From: Anastatus disparis
Lineage: Eukaryota; Arthropoda; Insecta; Hymenoptera; Eupelmidae
Direction of reading: 5' to 3'
Assembly (NCBI GenBank): GCA_017163975.1
Contig: JAFFSR010000136.1
Location: 11,405,501 to 11,469,500, forward strand
Length of the DNA: 64,000 bases
A model generated the notes under the pieces. The model worked only from the letters and a program-made list of their open reading frames with translations. It did no database searches and was not told the DNA's origin. Both the position numbers and the translations under genes were made by a program. Below, one piece after another: positions 1 to 11,934 of the stretch (the first letter of the stretch is position 1; each line of letters starts with the position of its first letter).

Positions 1-1941
1 AATTACGTAGTCTTATTTCACTGTTTTATTTTAGACATATTATCCGTTGTTAACATCTGAAAATTTTTTTTTGTTAGATTAATTTAAATTTGAAATTACG
101 ATAATTTAGCAAATCTATATATTTTTATTTAAAAATTTGGGTTCGATTGTAAAAATTATTATCTTGTCTAATTTATGCTATAAAAATAAATCTAGACTTA
201 ATCTTATATATGCGTATATTTTTTTAAAATTTAGCAAGTTTATTATCATGAGCAGTTTAACTTCTTTTAATATAGTAATTAAGTTAAGATCATAAACAAG
301 AATAATATTCTCACATCAAAGAAATCTTTTTTTTCGGAATGATTATTTTATACAAAAACAAAGTAATAATAAGATTATGATGTTACAAAAAAATCATTTT
401 TTTCTTCTTTTTTTTTTAAATTCTTTGAAATGATACTCTTACTTCAAGCGTCAAGGTAATACATTTTCATTGTTTGACTTCTCGTGAAATGTACTCTCAA
501 AGTATATAGCATTGCATTTTCTTTTTGAAAACTCTTTATGCGTATAAACGTTTGAAATCTACTTTGAAAAAAAAAAGAAAGAATAGGGGAGGGACTTGGG
601 ATTTTCCAACTATGTCAAGGGGTTTATTTTTTTTTATCTCGGTTCATTGAATGAAGTAGATTATATCGGTTTAACAAAGCAAACTTAAATTTATTTAACG
701 TGTAAATCCGCTGCTCATTTGAAAAAAAAAAGATTATTTATTCTTTAATGAAAAGATTTATACTGCCGGAAAACATTACACGTTTAAATAATAAGTCTGG
801 AGAGTGAATTTTAACGTGGTGAAAATTTCTATTTTAGTTTTTAAAGTATTATTCATAATTTTTTTTTATAAAGTATAGTAATTAAGATGAATGAAAAATG
901 CTTTTCCTTGTTAAAGTAATGGATAATCCTCTGATGCGTAAATTTTACGGTTTTCTACTTAAAAGATAACAAAAAAATTTCAAAATTACAGCTACGAGTA
1001 ACTCAAGGTAAAAAATTAATTACATTTATATTTTACTTTTTATTCACCAATAATTACATTGATATTAAAATATTTCATGTGAAAAAATAATAAACCACGG
1101 AAAACAATGAAAATTGTTAACATTTTTTTTCAAAGAATTTAGCAAAAGAAAAAACTTTATTTAATGTTTAAAATTTTGAAAAATTACGAAAAAGATCTTT
1201 AACTCTTGTATTTAATGTACTTGCATACGCGAAACATATGGCATTAGTAACTAGAACGAATAAATAAAATTTTTATTTTTCTTAACATTTTGTATAATAA
1301 ACCAGTCACGATAAATTAAACTAATCTTATGTATAGGAGAGGGGGTCAAATATAGTAGGTAATGAATGCATTGCAATCATTAGATTAGTATTATCCACCT
1401 GTGTGAGATAAATTACTATTATTTATGCGCATATAGGATAACTATTATCTGCACGCATGTGCGTCCAAATAATCATTAATCTAGGGATTTCTTATTTGTA
1501 TATTATAGAAACTTTGATAATGAACAAAAAAATATAATGTAAAATAAAGCTTTTATATTTTATTACGTTGCATTGCAAGTTTAATATGTAAAGAATATTT
1601 AAATTAATGAATTATTTTGTTAAAATTATTATACAAAGCAAAAGTTTTTTTAAAGTTAATGGCTCATATAAACGCAGCGCGTAATTGCGTTTAACGCGCA
1701 AAACGTTTTACTTATCAGAATATTCTTAGTCTGTTAAATAATTACGTGTAATAATGTAATTATACATCTTAACTTTTGAGAAATTTAAACTCTAAATTTA
1801 ATACAAAGCTTTTTGAAAAACATAATTACTTTATCCAACCATGAAAAATCATCATTAAGATATTTAAAAACTTACATTACATTATATATAATGAAAATAA
1901 AAATTTTAATAATTATAAAGAATGTAATAAAAATATCTTAC
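1..1941 (-). other. AT-rich sequence, presumed chn intron
   Basis: No coding exon, RNA gene or clear repeat was found on either strand. The stretch lies immediately downstream (minus sense) of the splice donor at 1941-1940, so it should be the beginning of the next intron of the minus-strand gene. It consists of A/T homopolymer runs with few CpG. The intron assignment depends entirely on the exon call at 1942-2041. Confidence 0.45.
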
Positions 1942-2041
1942 TTCTATGATCTGGATCCTCGCCATATAATTTCCTGGTAATTTCTTTGAACATATCCTCA
2001 TAGCAGTCAAGTCTACCGATTCCTGTACCACCGGTTTCCAT
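1942..2041 (-). CDS. chn: Charlatan-like zinc-finger protein, N-terminal coding exon
   Basis: On the minus strand an ATG at 2041-2039 opens 33 codons plus one base, ending at the consensus donor GAA|GTAAGA (exon end 1942). The peptide contains YEDMFKEITRKLYGE, which I recall as the conserved N-terminal block of insect Charlatan, a multi-C2H2 zinc-finger transcriptional repressor of neural genes (Drosophila chn). The zinc fingers are not in this window and would lie further left. The reading frame stays open upstream of the ATG to about 2110 (peptide ...RAAYVGAANNLSRIK-MET), then meets a TAG. The exon may therefore start at an acceptor near 2110 instead of being the first coding exon. Codon use is richer in G/C than the surrounding intron. 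The protein identity rests on memory of one short motif. Confidence 0.6.
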
Positions 2042-2216
2042 TTTTATTCTGCTTAAGTTGTTAGCGGCGCCAACGTAGGCCGCTCTCTCTCTATTTTTCT
2101 TTTCTAAATGCTATAAAAGCTTATATATCTTCTTTTAACAAAATCTCTCGAGGTCTCCCCTTATACCTGGCTAGGCGGCGGCGGCGGCGGTGGAGAGATT
2201 ATATACCACCCTCTAC
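2042..2216 (-). other. Possible 5' extension of the chn exon plus a tiny upstream exon
   Basis: Reading the minus strand, a good acceptor (TTCGTTCGCAG) precedes 2216 and a donor (CCAG|GTATAAG) follows 2167. This defines a candidate 50-nt exon that encodes a proline run in one frame (ISPPPPPPPSQ). A 56-nt intron (2166-2111, GT...ATAG) would join it in frame to 2110-1942. The GCC/CCG run (plus strand 2175-2191) is the visible GC-rich patch. The alternative is a plain 5' leader with translation starting at 2041. A transcript is needed to choose. Confidence 0.3.
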
Positions 2217-4337
2217 CTGCGAACGAAAGAAAAGGTGGTTTTACCGTTAGGTGTATACGTTTTTCTCATCGGGAGGGGTTTCTAGTCTCCTTTTTTTTCT
2301 GTACTTCTTTCTTTTTCTCCCATAGAATTATGTGTACATAGGGTGGAGGTGCGTGTTCTTTGTTAATGGGGAGAGAAAGAATCTTTTTTTCTCTTGTTTT
2401 TTTTTTTGAACGTTTTTAGGTAAAAGGACGATGTTTATGAGTTTCGAAGGGGCTGAGGTGGTAAGTCTTCGAAAATGCGGCTCAATTTTTACGACGGGCG
2501 GTTTTTAGAAGAATTTTAATTTACCTTGGGTTTATCATTTTTAAGTGGTTTTTGAAAAAAATACTATATTTTATATTTTATGGATTTTAGGTCTGTGTAT
2601 AAAAGTTTATATTTTTAAAACAGTACTCGGCCTCTGTATTTATCCATCAGATAAAAAAACTTTCATTAGAATGAATTTTCGAAGTCTAATAAAATTGATT
2701 CTGTGATAGAAATTGAAAATATTTATATTAAAAACTTGTAATTCCCTGTGTTCTAATATTGATTTAATCCAAAAACAAGCGTTCTAATTAATAAAAATTT
2801 CTTTTCAATTTCAACCAGGATTGTATCTTTATCATTCTTTAAATGAAATAAAGAATTAAATTTGTTTTAAAATAAAGCAAATTTTCGGTTCCGCGTTATT
2901 TTTATGAAAGAACAAAGAAAAATTATGATTCGAAAACTTGCGCATACAATTTTTTACGAGTTTATCGTGAAACAGTAATTTTCTATAATACAACAAAAAA
3001 AAAAGAGAAGAGCTACAGTCTGCTTGAGCTTTCATCCCTGGGCTTGCAGTAAATTAATATTCGCAAAGCTCCTTTTTCAAAGAAATTCATAAAAAGGTAC
3101 ATGCAGCGTGTAGCGTCGAGCATCCCCTCGAAAAAAAAAGTTCCACAAAAAAAAAGACTTATGCACATCCTCTCTCTTTTTCTCTTTCCTCGTTCTCATA
3201 AACCAAGTTCGCAGCCATTTTGCAGCTTCTTTTTTTCTGTTTTTTTTTCTTATTCTTTTTAGTGTCTCGCCAAATGTGTTCGACTCGTAGCGCATCGAAA
3301 ATTTCGATACGTTGATTGAGAGGGGAGACAGCAAAAAAATTGCACCTGACTTCAAAGGTGATGAGAGACTTGTATGTATATATGCATATAGACGAACATT
3401 AATTTCGACAGGATCCTGTATACACCGAAATATTGGTGTGGTATTCAGTTTAATGAAAGTTATCAACTCTTTTTTTTTCTTAATTTCGACGTCTCGAAAA
3501 TAGTGACATAGTTTTATTAAAAAGTAATTAATCAAAAATAAATCACATATCTATAAATAATAAAATGTCAATTTGTCAATCCAGTAAGTTAGTTCATAAT
3601 TATTTATTCCTATTGAAAAAAACTTTTTTAATGAAAGAAATTCAATTAAAGTAAGTATTTTATTAATTTGTTTATGAATAAGAAATTTGTTTATTCACAT
3701 TTAATGTTAATTTATAAGATGGCAGAGATTTAAAAATTAAACAATAAAATTCTCTGAAATGGAAATTTAACTGAATTTATTTCGCGGAATAAACTACTAG
3801 ATTTTATTTAAAAAATAGTTAAAGTTATAAATTTTAAGAATATTTTGAAAAGAAAATCAATATAAATTAGAAGCCATAACTATTTTTATTGCAATTTAAT
3901 TGAATAATTCACATTTTTTAAAATTATTTCAAAAGATTATTCAAAGAAACTAGAATAAAATATTTTTATGAAAGCATTTGAGTAAAGTTTTTAAATTTTC
4001 AAAATAGTATAAATCACATACAATTTTTCATTTAATCTTAAAATTTTTTTATTACTTTTCTTCCAAAATAAGATCATAATTCGCTAACAAACATTTAAAA
4101 AGCATTAAACGTATTAATGACAAAGAAGTATCTAAATGACGAAATAATTTGTCAAATTCTCTAATCATTACTCTTGTACTAAAATCTCTGTATTCACGTC
4201 CAAGCAGTACGTCAATTGCTAGTTTCTACAAACTTAACTTTAAGCCATTCCAACCCTCTCTTTACTAAGTATCTAGCAAGTTTTTAACCTTCTCTCGATT
4301 TGACACACATCTATATAACATAAGAATCTTACTAACG

Positions 4338-4338
<1 letters not shown>

Positions 4339-4378
<40 letters not shown>

Positions 4379-4398
4379 TATATATATATATATATATA
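4339..4398. repeat. (TA)n microsatellite
   Basis: About 37 bases of pure TA, an interruption GTTTA, then a further run of about 18 bases. The Tyr/Ile-rich open frames over it are simple-repeat artefacts. Confidence 0.95.
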
Positions 4399-6105
4399 GA
4401 ATCCTCTTGGCAGATGTGTTATCTCTTCCTTCATGCGAAAAGGGAACTAGCTTTAGTAAAGTAACGTATACAGTTGAGAAAGAGATGGAAAACATATATA
4501 AGCTAGGAGCCAAATGGGAATTGAATCGCAGTGAGCCACTGTGCACCTTACTACAGAAACTTTAGAGGTAAGAGAGAAAGAGAAGCCGTTAACGAGTTTG
4601 CGACTTATATAAATGTGCGTCTATGTGTGTGTTCAGGTATACTAGTACACATTTCAATGCGATTAAGAGTGCAAGAAGAGAAACACACAAATATATATGT
4701 GTCTGTTAGTTTGGCGTAAAAGGATAGTATTTGTTGCTATATACATGAAGGTAAAGCAAATTAGCGTGTAAAAGCAACTTGCCTTACAATGTATGAACTT
4801 TTCATCCTTTTGCTTTCTTTATCATGTATATATACATAGATGCAAAAGCTTGCGATACGAATGACGAGTCATTCAGTAATCTCATACTATTCGTCCTGAG
4901 GGATGCTTACTTGATTAAGCGGTTTTCCAGCTTGTATATGCTGTATGTAGTACTGTTTCACGTGTAAGAGAAAACATCTTCATGTCAAGTAGCTTTTTCT
5001 AGAGTATTTTTTTTCTCTTTTTTTTCTTTTTTACTTTATTATTTCGTCTTACTTTTTTACGTTTGTCACTGTATTAAGTGTCTTTATTTTACTTTTCTTT
5101 TGCTCGTTTCTTGCATTTTAAAGATCTTGATATAAATGGAATTTAGTTCTCCCTTTTACTTGCTCAATTTTCTTTTGTAATTTTTTTAAAAGATTAATTA
5201 CTAATTATTTATTCAATTAAGGTTTTATTTCTAAAGATTTCAGAGAAAACGTTTTCATTAATGTTTTAATTATTTGAGATAATCGTCTTTGAATTCATTA
5301 AGATTTTAAGATTAATTAATTATGGTTAATATTTAAATTTAATCTTTTATTCATAAAATTAATACATGTTTTCGTATGATAATACTAATATTTGAAAATC
5401 CATATTTTAAAAATATTGTTACAAAGTCATTAAACGATTTTATTAAAAACGCATTTATACGACATATGACATTTTTATATTCAATATAAGGATATATCAA
5501 TATCATTTCTCTTTCTACCCCTTTTTTTACCATCGAGTTTCAAGACGTAGAGAATTTTTTCAAACAATAAAACAAAACAACAGACAATAAAATTCTTCAA
5601 TAATGGAATAAAGTGGAATGGGACGATCATTCGGAGCCACCATAAATAGCTCGTAAAGTTTTACTCTGATTGATTAAAAGCTCGCGATATCGGCATTCTT
5701 TTTCCTCCCTTTTTTTCCTTTCTGTGTTCCCTTCCTATAACAAAACTCGTTACATCATTAAAGTCTCGAGAATCATTTGCCCTCTCTATATATCGCTACT
5801 GCGAAACTCCCAAAGGAAGAGGTAGAAGAAAAAATAAAAAAGGGGAAAAAAATGTCGCGAGTAAAAAGTACGATCCACGGGTAAATATAAAAATACCAAC
5901 AAGAACAAGATGTTGCAACGTACAGTATAAAGGGGAACGTAGAAAAAGGGGAAAAAGACAGATAAAGATAGAAAGAAATAAAAAAAAATATAAGAGCAAA
6001 TAGTAGTGGAATAAGAGAGCTCTTCTCTTCTTCTTTTCTATATAGACGAAAATGGAAGTAGGCCGGAACTAAATCGGCTCTCGTCGATTGCTGTCATGAT
6101 TATGC

Positions 6106-6110
<5 letters not shown>

Positions 6111-6150
<40 letters not shown>
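6111..6150. repeat. (AT)20 microsatellite
   Basis: Forty bases of uninterrupted AT dinucleotide. It lies about 200 bp from a (CA)n patch at 6346-6360 and a GT-rich stretch at 6407-6455. Confidence 0.95.
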
Positions 6151-6153
<3 letters not shown>

Positions 6154-9100
6154 TATACCGAAAATGCATCAGTTCTCTCTATGTGTAACAACCACAATTA
6201 TGGGTACTCTCAGTTAGAGAGTAAGTGAGGTACGGCGACAACGAGAGAGAGAAAGAGAAAGCTACTCTAATAGCTCCTCGCTCTTCTTCAGGCGGTAAAT
6301 CGAACCGATCCTGAAAATTGATTTCGATCGACTAGCTACTATATCCACACACACACACATATGTACTCACGGCACATACAGACATCTAATTTCTTTCTTT
6401 ACATAATTTGTGTGTGTGTTTGCGTATATGTGTGCGCGCGTGTGTGTTGTGTGTGTACTCACGCTTTTTCTTTCGTTTTTTTTTGTACCTTGTATAGAAT
6501 GTATGAACTTTTTTATGTGAGGAAACTATTATGGACAATTGTAAAGATTTGAATGACGCTAAAATTGTTATTTAGGGACAATTGACGTTGATTTTTTTAA
6601 TTTAAGTGGTTTTTCATTTATTCATCGTTTTTTACAATTTAATGCAATTTTAAAAATAAATGTATGTACTTTTAAATACAAAAGTTTTTTAATCTAGTTA
6701 ATTTTGCGGAATTAAAATTTCAGTTTTATCAATTTTTAATTACACTAATGCAATCAAAACTTTTTATTCGTCAAATATATTTAAAAAAAGAAATACTAAT
6801 CATATCAACCCAAATGCAGTCTAAATTATTTTATTAAATAAAGAGAATTTTAATATATATTTTATAAAAAATTAATGCTGATTACAATAAACAGCTATTA
6901 ATTTAGTTGAAAATTCTAATTTTGTTTTAAAATTAAAACATGTCTAATTGAATTAAACCATTCTGACCCAATTCTATATTTATATTTAAAAGTTTATTTA
7001 CTTGAAAAATTAAACATTTCATTTATTCTTATAAATTTTGCAATTTAATTCTATATCTTCGTTAAATAAAAAAAAAGTTCGATTCTTTTTAAGATTAGAA
7101 GAGTTAAAGTCGTATACATCCAGCGTACCATAAACGTCCAATAAAAGGACTTTAAAAGGAAAATCTCATTTTAACAAAAAAGTAGCAAGTTCTTAAATTT
7201 AGTAAACTTATCAATTATACATATATTCATTTAAATATAATCTCATTGTATAACTTATGTATACTTCTTTTGTTCGATTTATATATTTGTAGATGAAATT
7301 CATGAGGAAGCATAAGACGGAAAAATAAGAAGGGAAGACGAGTCATATATTGATCGGCAAGCGCAAAAGGTAGCAAATGACAAAGAAAGAATAGAGCTTA
7401 GAAAAAAAAATCGTAAAAGAAAATCAAGAACTTATTCTTTCGCTATTCGCCTACGCTCGTTATTTTATTCTTTCTTTTATTCGTTTATAATCAATACTAT
7501 AAAAATTTTTAATTCGATCAATTTCTTACTCATGTTAAGCAAATGGTAATTATTATAAATTTTCAATATTATCGTTTTAAATTTGTCAATTGATTGTTAA
7601 TAGTTTATAAGAGAGTAAACGTGTTTATCGATATTAAATGATCCAAAATGATTTATTTTAATTAATAAATATTTAAAAGTTATTTTAGAAAATAGCAAAT
7701 ATTTAACTTGAATAAATAAACAATCAATTATTCCAAACTCATGTGATTGAAGTGGAAATTGAAAATTATCGATTGCAAAAAGATTAAAGACAAAGAATAA
7801 TGTAAAATAAACTTCGCAGAGTAAAAGAAAGAGAGAGGTAGAAAGAAAGCGAAGAAAGAATAAAAACAGGTACGCGAAAACATGTATAAAGAGCAAAACG
7901 GAGTGCAACGGATAAATCAATATTACTCTTGAAGAGCATGTAGAGTTTGCGAGAGAGCGCCTACACATTGTATTGCATGTGTTTGGCAAAGCAAAACGGG
8001 TGGCGCGAGAAAGACAAGAGAAGAGAGAAAGAAAGAAATAAAGAAAACGAAGAAACTTTCGTCGCAAGAGAAGGAGAGCAAAGAGAGAAGAGGGGCTCTG
8101 TTCTGAACAAGAAAAAGGAAAAAAAACCGCCAGCATAGTCTGCTAGGGTAGTAAGCGCGTGCGCGTAACAAACATTGCTAAATCATTTGAGAATCACTGA
8201 TCCGAGCTGAGGCAAAAGACCGAGAGAGAGATAGAAATAGATACTCGCACATTATATACAGCGTGTAACATTTTGAAATTTTTGAGGCGGAAATGGCTTG
8301 ATGGTCAAAAAAAAAGAAGAAGAATCAAGGACGCCTACACGATGGTTAAGAGACTTTCGGCCTTAACTCTTCTTCTTCTTTCCTCTTGTTTTTTTTATTA
8401 TTTTGCTCTTGTATTATTCGCTTGATTCTTAGTCACTCGCTTAATCATCAGGCGCGCGCGCACACGCGTATGTATCCATATGACCAAGAAAGAAAGAAAG
8501 AGAAGAAGAGAGATAAGAAAAATTGTATGCGCGCGCTGCTAAATAGCGGTTCTCAATCGTTAATATGTACGCAAATATTATAGTGTTTCGTTAGGCGACA
8601 TCGGCACCGTCATCGACTACAATTTTCACAGAATACAACACACTACACACGCACTGTTTCACTGATTAAACAATTTTATTTATCACGTTTCTTTGTAGAA
8701 TAAACAATAACACTTAACGCTGTAATCAAATATAAAATGTTTTATATACATATGTGATTGGAAAAAGTGTATAAGAGGAAGAATAAAATATCGTTCGCAT
8801 GTTAAGTTTTTGAGTGAAGAGAGAAAAAAAAAGAAGTAAAAATGCTTGCGTTTTTCGCACACACTTATAAAAAGTATCCAAATGACTACTTAGTATGCGT
8901 AGGTGGTATCTGATTTTCAAAGAAACAACCGGCAATTATCACAAGATCGAAATAGTGTAAATGTGGATGTAAAACGTATATGTTTATGTAGGCAAATTAA
9001 TGAGCAATTGGTGTATGTATGTATATATATGCAGTATACTCACGTTTGGCTAGCTTGAATGTGTCGAATTAGGCGCGCTGCGCCAGTGCAGCAGCAACAC

Positions 9101-9551
9101 GCGGTTGCAACGAATCCTCTCTCTCTCCGTTCTGGGTGGCAATGCTTGCGAGGGTGGTTAACTATCACTAATAATATTAGTAGTTCCTTTAATCGTGTTC
9201 TTCTTCTTGTTATTGCTATTGAAGCAGGAGGTAAATGTGTCGTTGTAGTCGAGGTGATCTAAGCGCAGGTTGTTTCCTCGTCGGCAGCCGGGTGGCGAGT
9301 GGGTGGGCAGGCGGGGTGGCAGGCGGTCGACCGTTGGGTGGATGGTGGGCCAAGAGTGGGTGGCTGCTTCTCGTTTCTCGTTCTCCCTCATTCTCTCCCT
9401 CTCCGAGCTCTCTTTTGCCTATACACACTGAAGAGAGAGCGAGAGAGAAAGAGAGATGTATATATACACAGAAGTAGAGAAAAGAGAGTGGGGTAGCAAG
9501 AGAGAAACCCGTACTTTGCTTTGCTTTGCTTTTGCTTGTGTGTCTGCTCTT

Positions 9552-9582
9552 GCTTGCCTGCCTGCCTGCCTGCCTGCCTGCC
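9552..9582. repeat. (TGCC)n tetranucleotide repeat
   Basis: About seven near-perfect TGCC units within the GC-rich island; it follows a TTTGC-rich run at 9516-9535. Confidence 0.95.
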
Positions 9583-10042
9583 ACCCCCTCGCGCTCATTC
9601 AGAGAGAGAACATTATGTGCGTAGGGGGAGTTAGGTAGAAGAGAACTTTCAAAAGTGAGATAGAGAAAAAGGATCCTTGTCTACGCGTATGTATGTATAC
9701 GCATTGAAAAGAGAGAGAAAGATTGAGCCCGCAGATGCGAGACATTGCTTTCTTCTCTAGCCCTCGTTTCGTCTCTCTATATATATGTATATACATTGAG
9801 AGCGAGCAAGAGAGAAAAGAGAAAGACGGCGACGACTCCGAAGAAACGCCCGCACGTGTTTCTATACATACTTTAAGTAAGAAAGAGATAGAGAAAGAGA
9901 GATAGAATTGTTGGGTTCCCCCCTTGTCAGCCCCCTCCTTTTAGCATTCGAGGTTCGGGTCGATCCTCCCCCTCTCTCCCTACGACGCATCGTTTCTCTT
10001 TACCTCCTAGCCCCCCATCCCTTTCTTCCTTTTTAACCTCCT

Positions 10043-10055
10043 ACTCACTCACTCA

Positions 10056-10086
<31 letters not shown>
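10043..10086. repeat. (ACTC)n followed by (TC)n
   Basis: Four ACTC units pass directly into about 13 TC units. On the minus strand this is a long GAGA tract, a possible GAGA-factor or CLAMP binding platform, but its function is unproven. Confidence 0.9.
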
Positions 10087-10199
10087 CTTCTCTTTTTCTC
10101 TTTCTCTTTCACATACATACGCACAATATATACAGATCCCTCAGGCTATGCTTGCCTGCGTTAATGCTGCTGCCTACAAAAGCCCTTGTCTAGGTATAA

Positions 10200-10719
10200 A
10201 ACGAAATGCTTAGGATTTTGTATGTATCCAGAGATATTGTATACGGAGGGAGGAAGGGTGCTGCAGGTATATATGTATGTATGTAGAAAAATATATATGT
10301 ATTTGATTTGTGGGAGGAAAAAGACGGAAGGATTGTGTCAGCAGGGTATTCATAAAGAAAAGAAAGAGAGAAAGAGGTTACCGGATACTATATGGGGGCG
10401 AAATATACAGACTTGGGAAAGATTTGTTTTTCAAGTTGAATACAATGTTGTACGCTTTTGAGTCTTACTAGATGGATTGATGCTTTATTGCTCAGGGCTT
10501 ATAAATAAACGGTTATTAGTTACTTTTATTATTGATATGATATTTAAGTCCAATCGTTAAAAATCAATTTTCGTTTATGATGTGGTAAGGCCGGAATATA
10601 GTTTAATTGGTTTATTTTTAAAAACAATTTATTGGAATAACCAAGGCTTATATTTAATAAAAACGGAAAACAAATATGCAAATTATTGAATTTATTAAAA
10701 AAAAATAATCATTCAAGAA
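10200..10719. other. Intergenic, no gene seen
   Basis: A transition from the GC-richer island to AT-rich DNA. It contains TATG-type microsatellite fragments near 10268-10300 and a long non-conserved open frame without recognisable domains. Nothing else was recognised. Confidence 0.5.
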
Positions 10720-11185
10720 TGCTGAAAATTTTTCCTTTCATATGGTCTAAATAATCTCGAATTTTCGAGTTAATTTAGCCCGCACTTGAGCTACGAATAA
10801 TCCTTTCAAAATATTATTGTCCAATTTAATAATAATGGTATAGCTAATCTTGATTACATATGCATAGCGTGTTTCCTTAATCCTTAAACTTGTTCTAATG
10901 GCTGTAAACATTATAAATTTTTAATTTATTATAGTCAACATTTATATAAAAAACTAAAATGCAAATCACTGAATAAAATTAATATGATCTGAATTTTCCC
11001 TTTTGTACGGTCTAAATAAAATACAATGAATTTTCCAGTTAATTTAGCCTGTACTTGAGCTACAATTAATTCGAACAAAATATTATTGTCCAATTTAATA
11101 ATAATAGTATGGCTAATCTTGATTACATATGCATAACGTATTTCCTTAATCCTTGAACTTGTTTTAATGGTTGTAAACACTATAG
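10720..11185. repeat. Direct tandem duplication, period 269 bp
   Basis: Two diverged copies of about 190 bp lie at roughly 10722-10912 and 10991-11181, offset by 269 bp (for example ATTATTGTCCAATTTAATAA at 10813 and 11082). On the minus strand each copy can be read as a similar stretch (sharing YAYVIKIS, TIIIKLDNNIL, AQV.AKLT). Differences fall at all three codon positions, so I see no sign of coding constraint. It is probably a duplicated remnant of an unidentified repeat. Confidence 0.8.
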
Positions 11186-11776
11186 ATTGTAAATTTCCAT
11201 GATGATTTAATAATGTTAGATGATCCCTGAATTTCGTAACCTTATTATAACATTTTATTTCGTAGGCGATAAAGTAGTAGGTAAAACGTTAAAATACTTT
11301 TAAAAAATTTTAAATACACTAATGTATCGCGTATTATACGTACATAAATTAAATATAAAAACTTGAACAGTAATAAAAAAAAGTAAAGAATGTTTTAACG
11401 CAATTACAAACTGATAATTACGAAGACTTGATTAAAACTTTAAAAAGAATCTTGAATAAAAACGAATTAATCATGTCAAGTGTTTTAAATTAAGCGAAAA
11501 CAAAACGTAGCGAAACATAAGTAAAGAGAGTAATGGACAAAGTAATTATTCGTTTTATTTTCTTGTAACTTTTTATTCTAACGACTTTTTCTTTTATAAA
11601 AGTAGCAGAGAGAAAGAGAGAATCATTTGTTAGTTGGCTCGAAATCTCAGGGAAGTTGCGCTTAATGTTTAAGGAATTTAAAAAAATTAGCAATCAACGC
11701 TGCGGCGCGAAAACTAAAGCTTCCTACGCAAAACGAATGTATTTTACGCCCGAGACTCTGTTATAAATTATACTTG
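11186..11776. other. AT-rich intergenic DNA
   Basis: No gene, splice-bordered exon or repeat recognised on either strand. Confidence 0.5.
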
Positions 11777-11780
11777 TTAA

Positions 11781-11930
11781 TCTTTAGAGGACGGGGAATT
11801 TGGAATTTTCAATTGCTCAGTATTTTCTATAAAAAACACGTAATATGTGTCTCTAATATTGGGAAATACTCATATGTAAAGTGTCTATCCATGGTCGAGC
11901 CACTATAGTGGCTTTCCCGTCCCCTAAAGG
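11781..11930. mobile_element. TTAA-flanked MITE, 150 bp (piggyBac-type)
   Basis: The 150-bp element is bordered by TTAA at 11777-11780 and 11931-11934. Its ends are imperfect inverted repeats: TCTTTAGAGGACGGGGAA on the left, and CCTTTAGGGGACGGGAAAG as the reverse complement of the right end. TTAA target duplications are the hallmark of piggyBac-superfamily insertion. There is no coding capacity, so it would be a non-autonomous miniature element. An inner palindrome (CCACTATAGTGG) lies next to the right end. Confidence 0.75.
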
Positions 11931-11934
11931 TTAA

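Larger units (their letters stand above)
2217..9043 (-). other. chn 5' intron / upstream region, no coding exon seen
   Basis: No protein-like open frame was recognised here. AT-rich blocks (about 2.5-3.0, 3.5-4.2, 5.0-5.5, 6.55-7.3 kb) alternate with CpG-containing, GA- or CT-rich islands (about 3.0-3.5, 4.2-4.95, 5.6-6.5, 7.3-8.7 kb). Such islands often mark cis-regulatory DNA. A second minus-strand donor-like site, GTGCC|GTGAGTACAT, lies at 6371-6362. If the donor at 9043 is used, this whole stretch is the first intron of chn. Confidence 0.3.
9044..10150 (-). other. Candidate non-coding 5' exon of chn
   Basis: The minus-strand sequence GCCAAAC|GTGAGTATACT is a near-ideal donor, with the exon ending at 9044. 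Upstream in minus sense lies a GC-richer block with many CpGs, GA-rich runs and short simple repeats. It has no credible coding frame, which is typical of an insect 5' UTR/first-exon area. It is the strongest minus-strand donor seen in the chn upstream region, so I infer a leader exon spliced to the exon near 2041. The 5' limit is not visible; 10150 only marks the end of the GC-richer block. Confidence 0.35.

Noticed and set aside
4861..4925. Patch with CTGAGGGATGC, considered as a hammerhead-like ribozyme or tRNA
   Set aside because: The conserved CTGATGA and GAAA core elements are absent and no tRNA A/B boxes are present.
7597..8138. 179-codon minus-strand frame
   Set aside because: Low-complexity Phe/Leu/Ser product of a purine-rich plus strand; overlapping frames in other phases, no motif or splice context.
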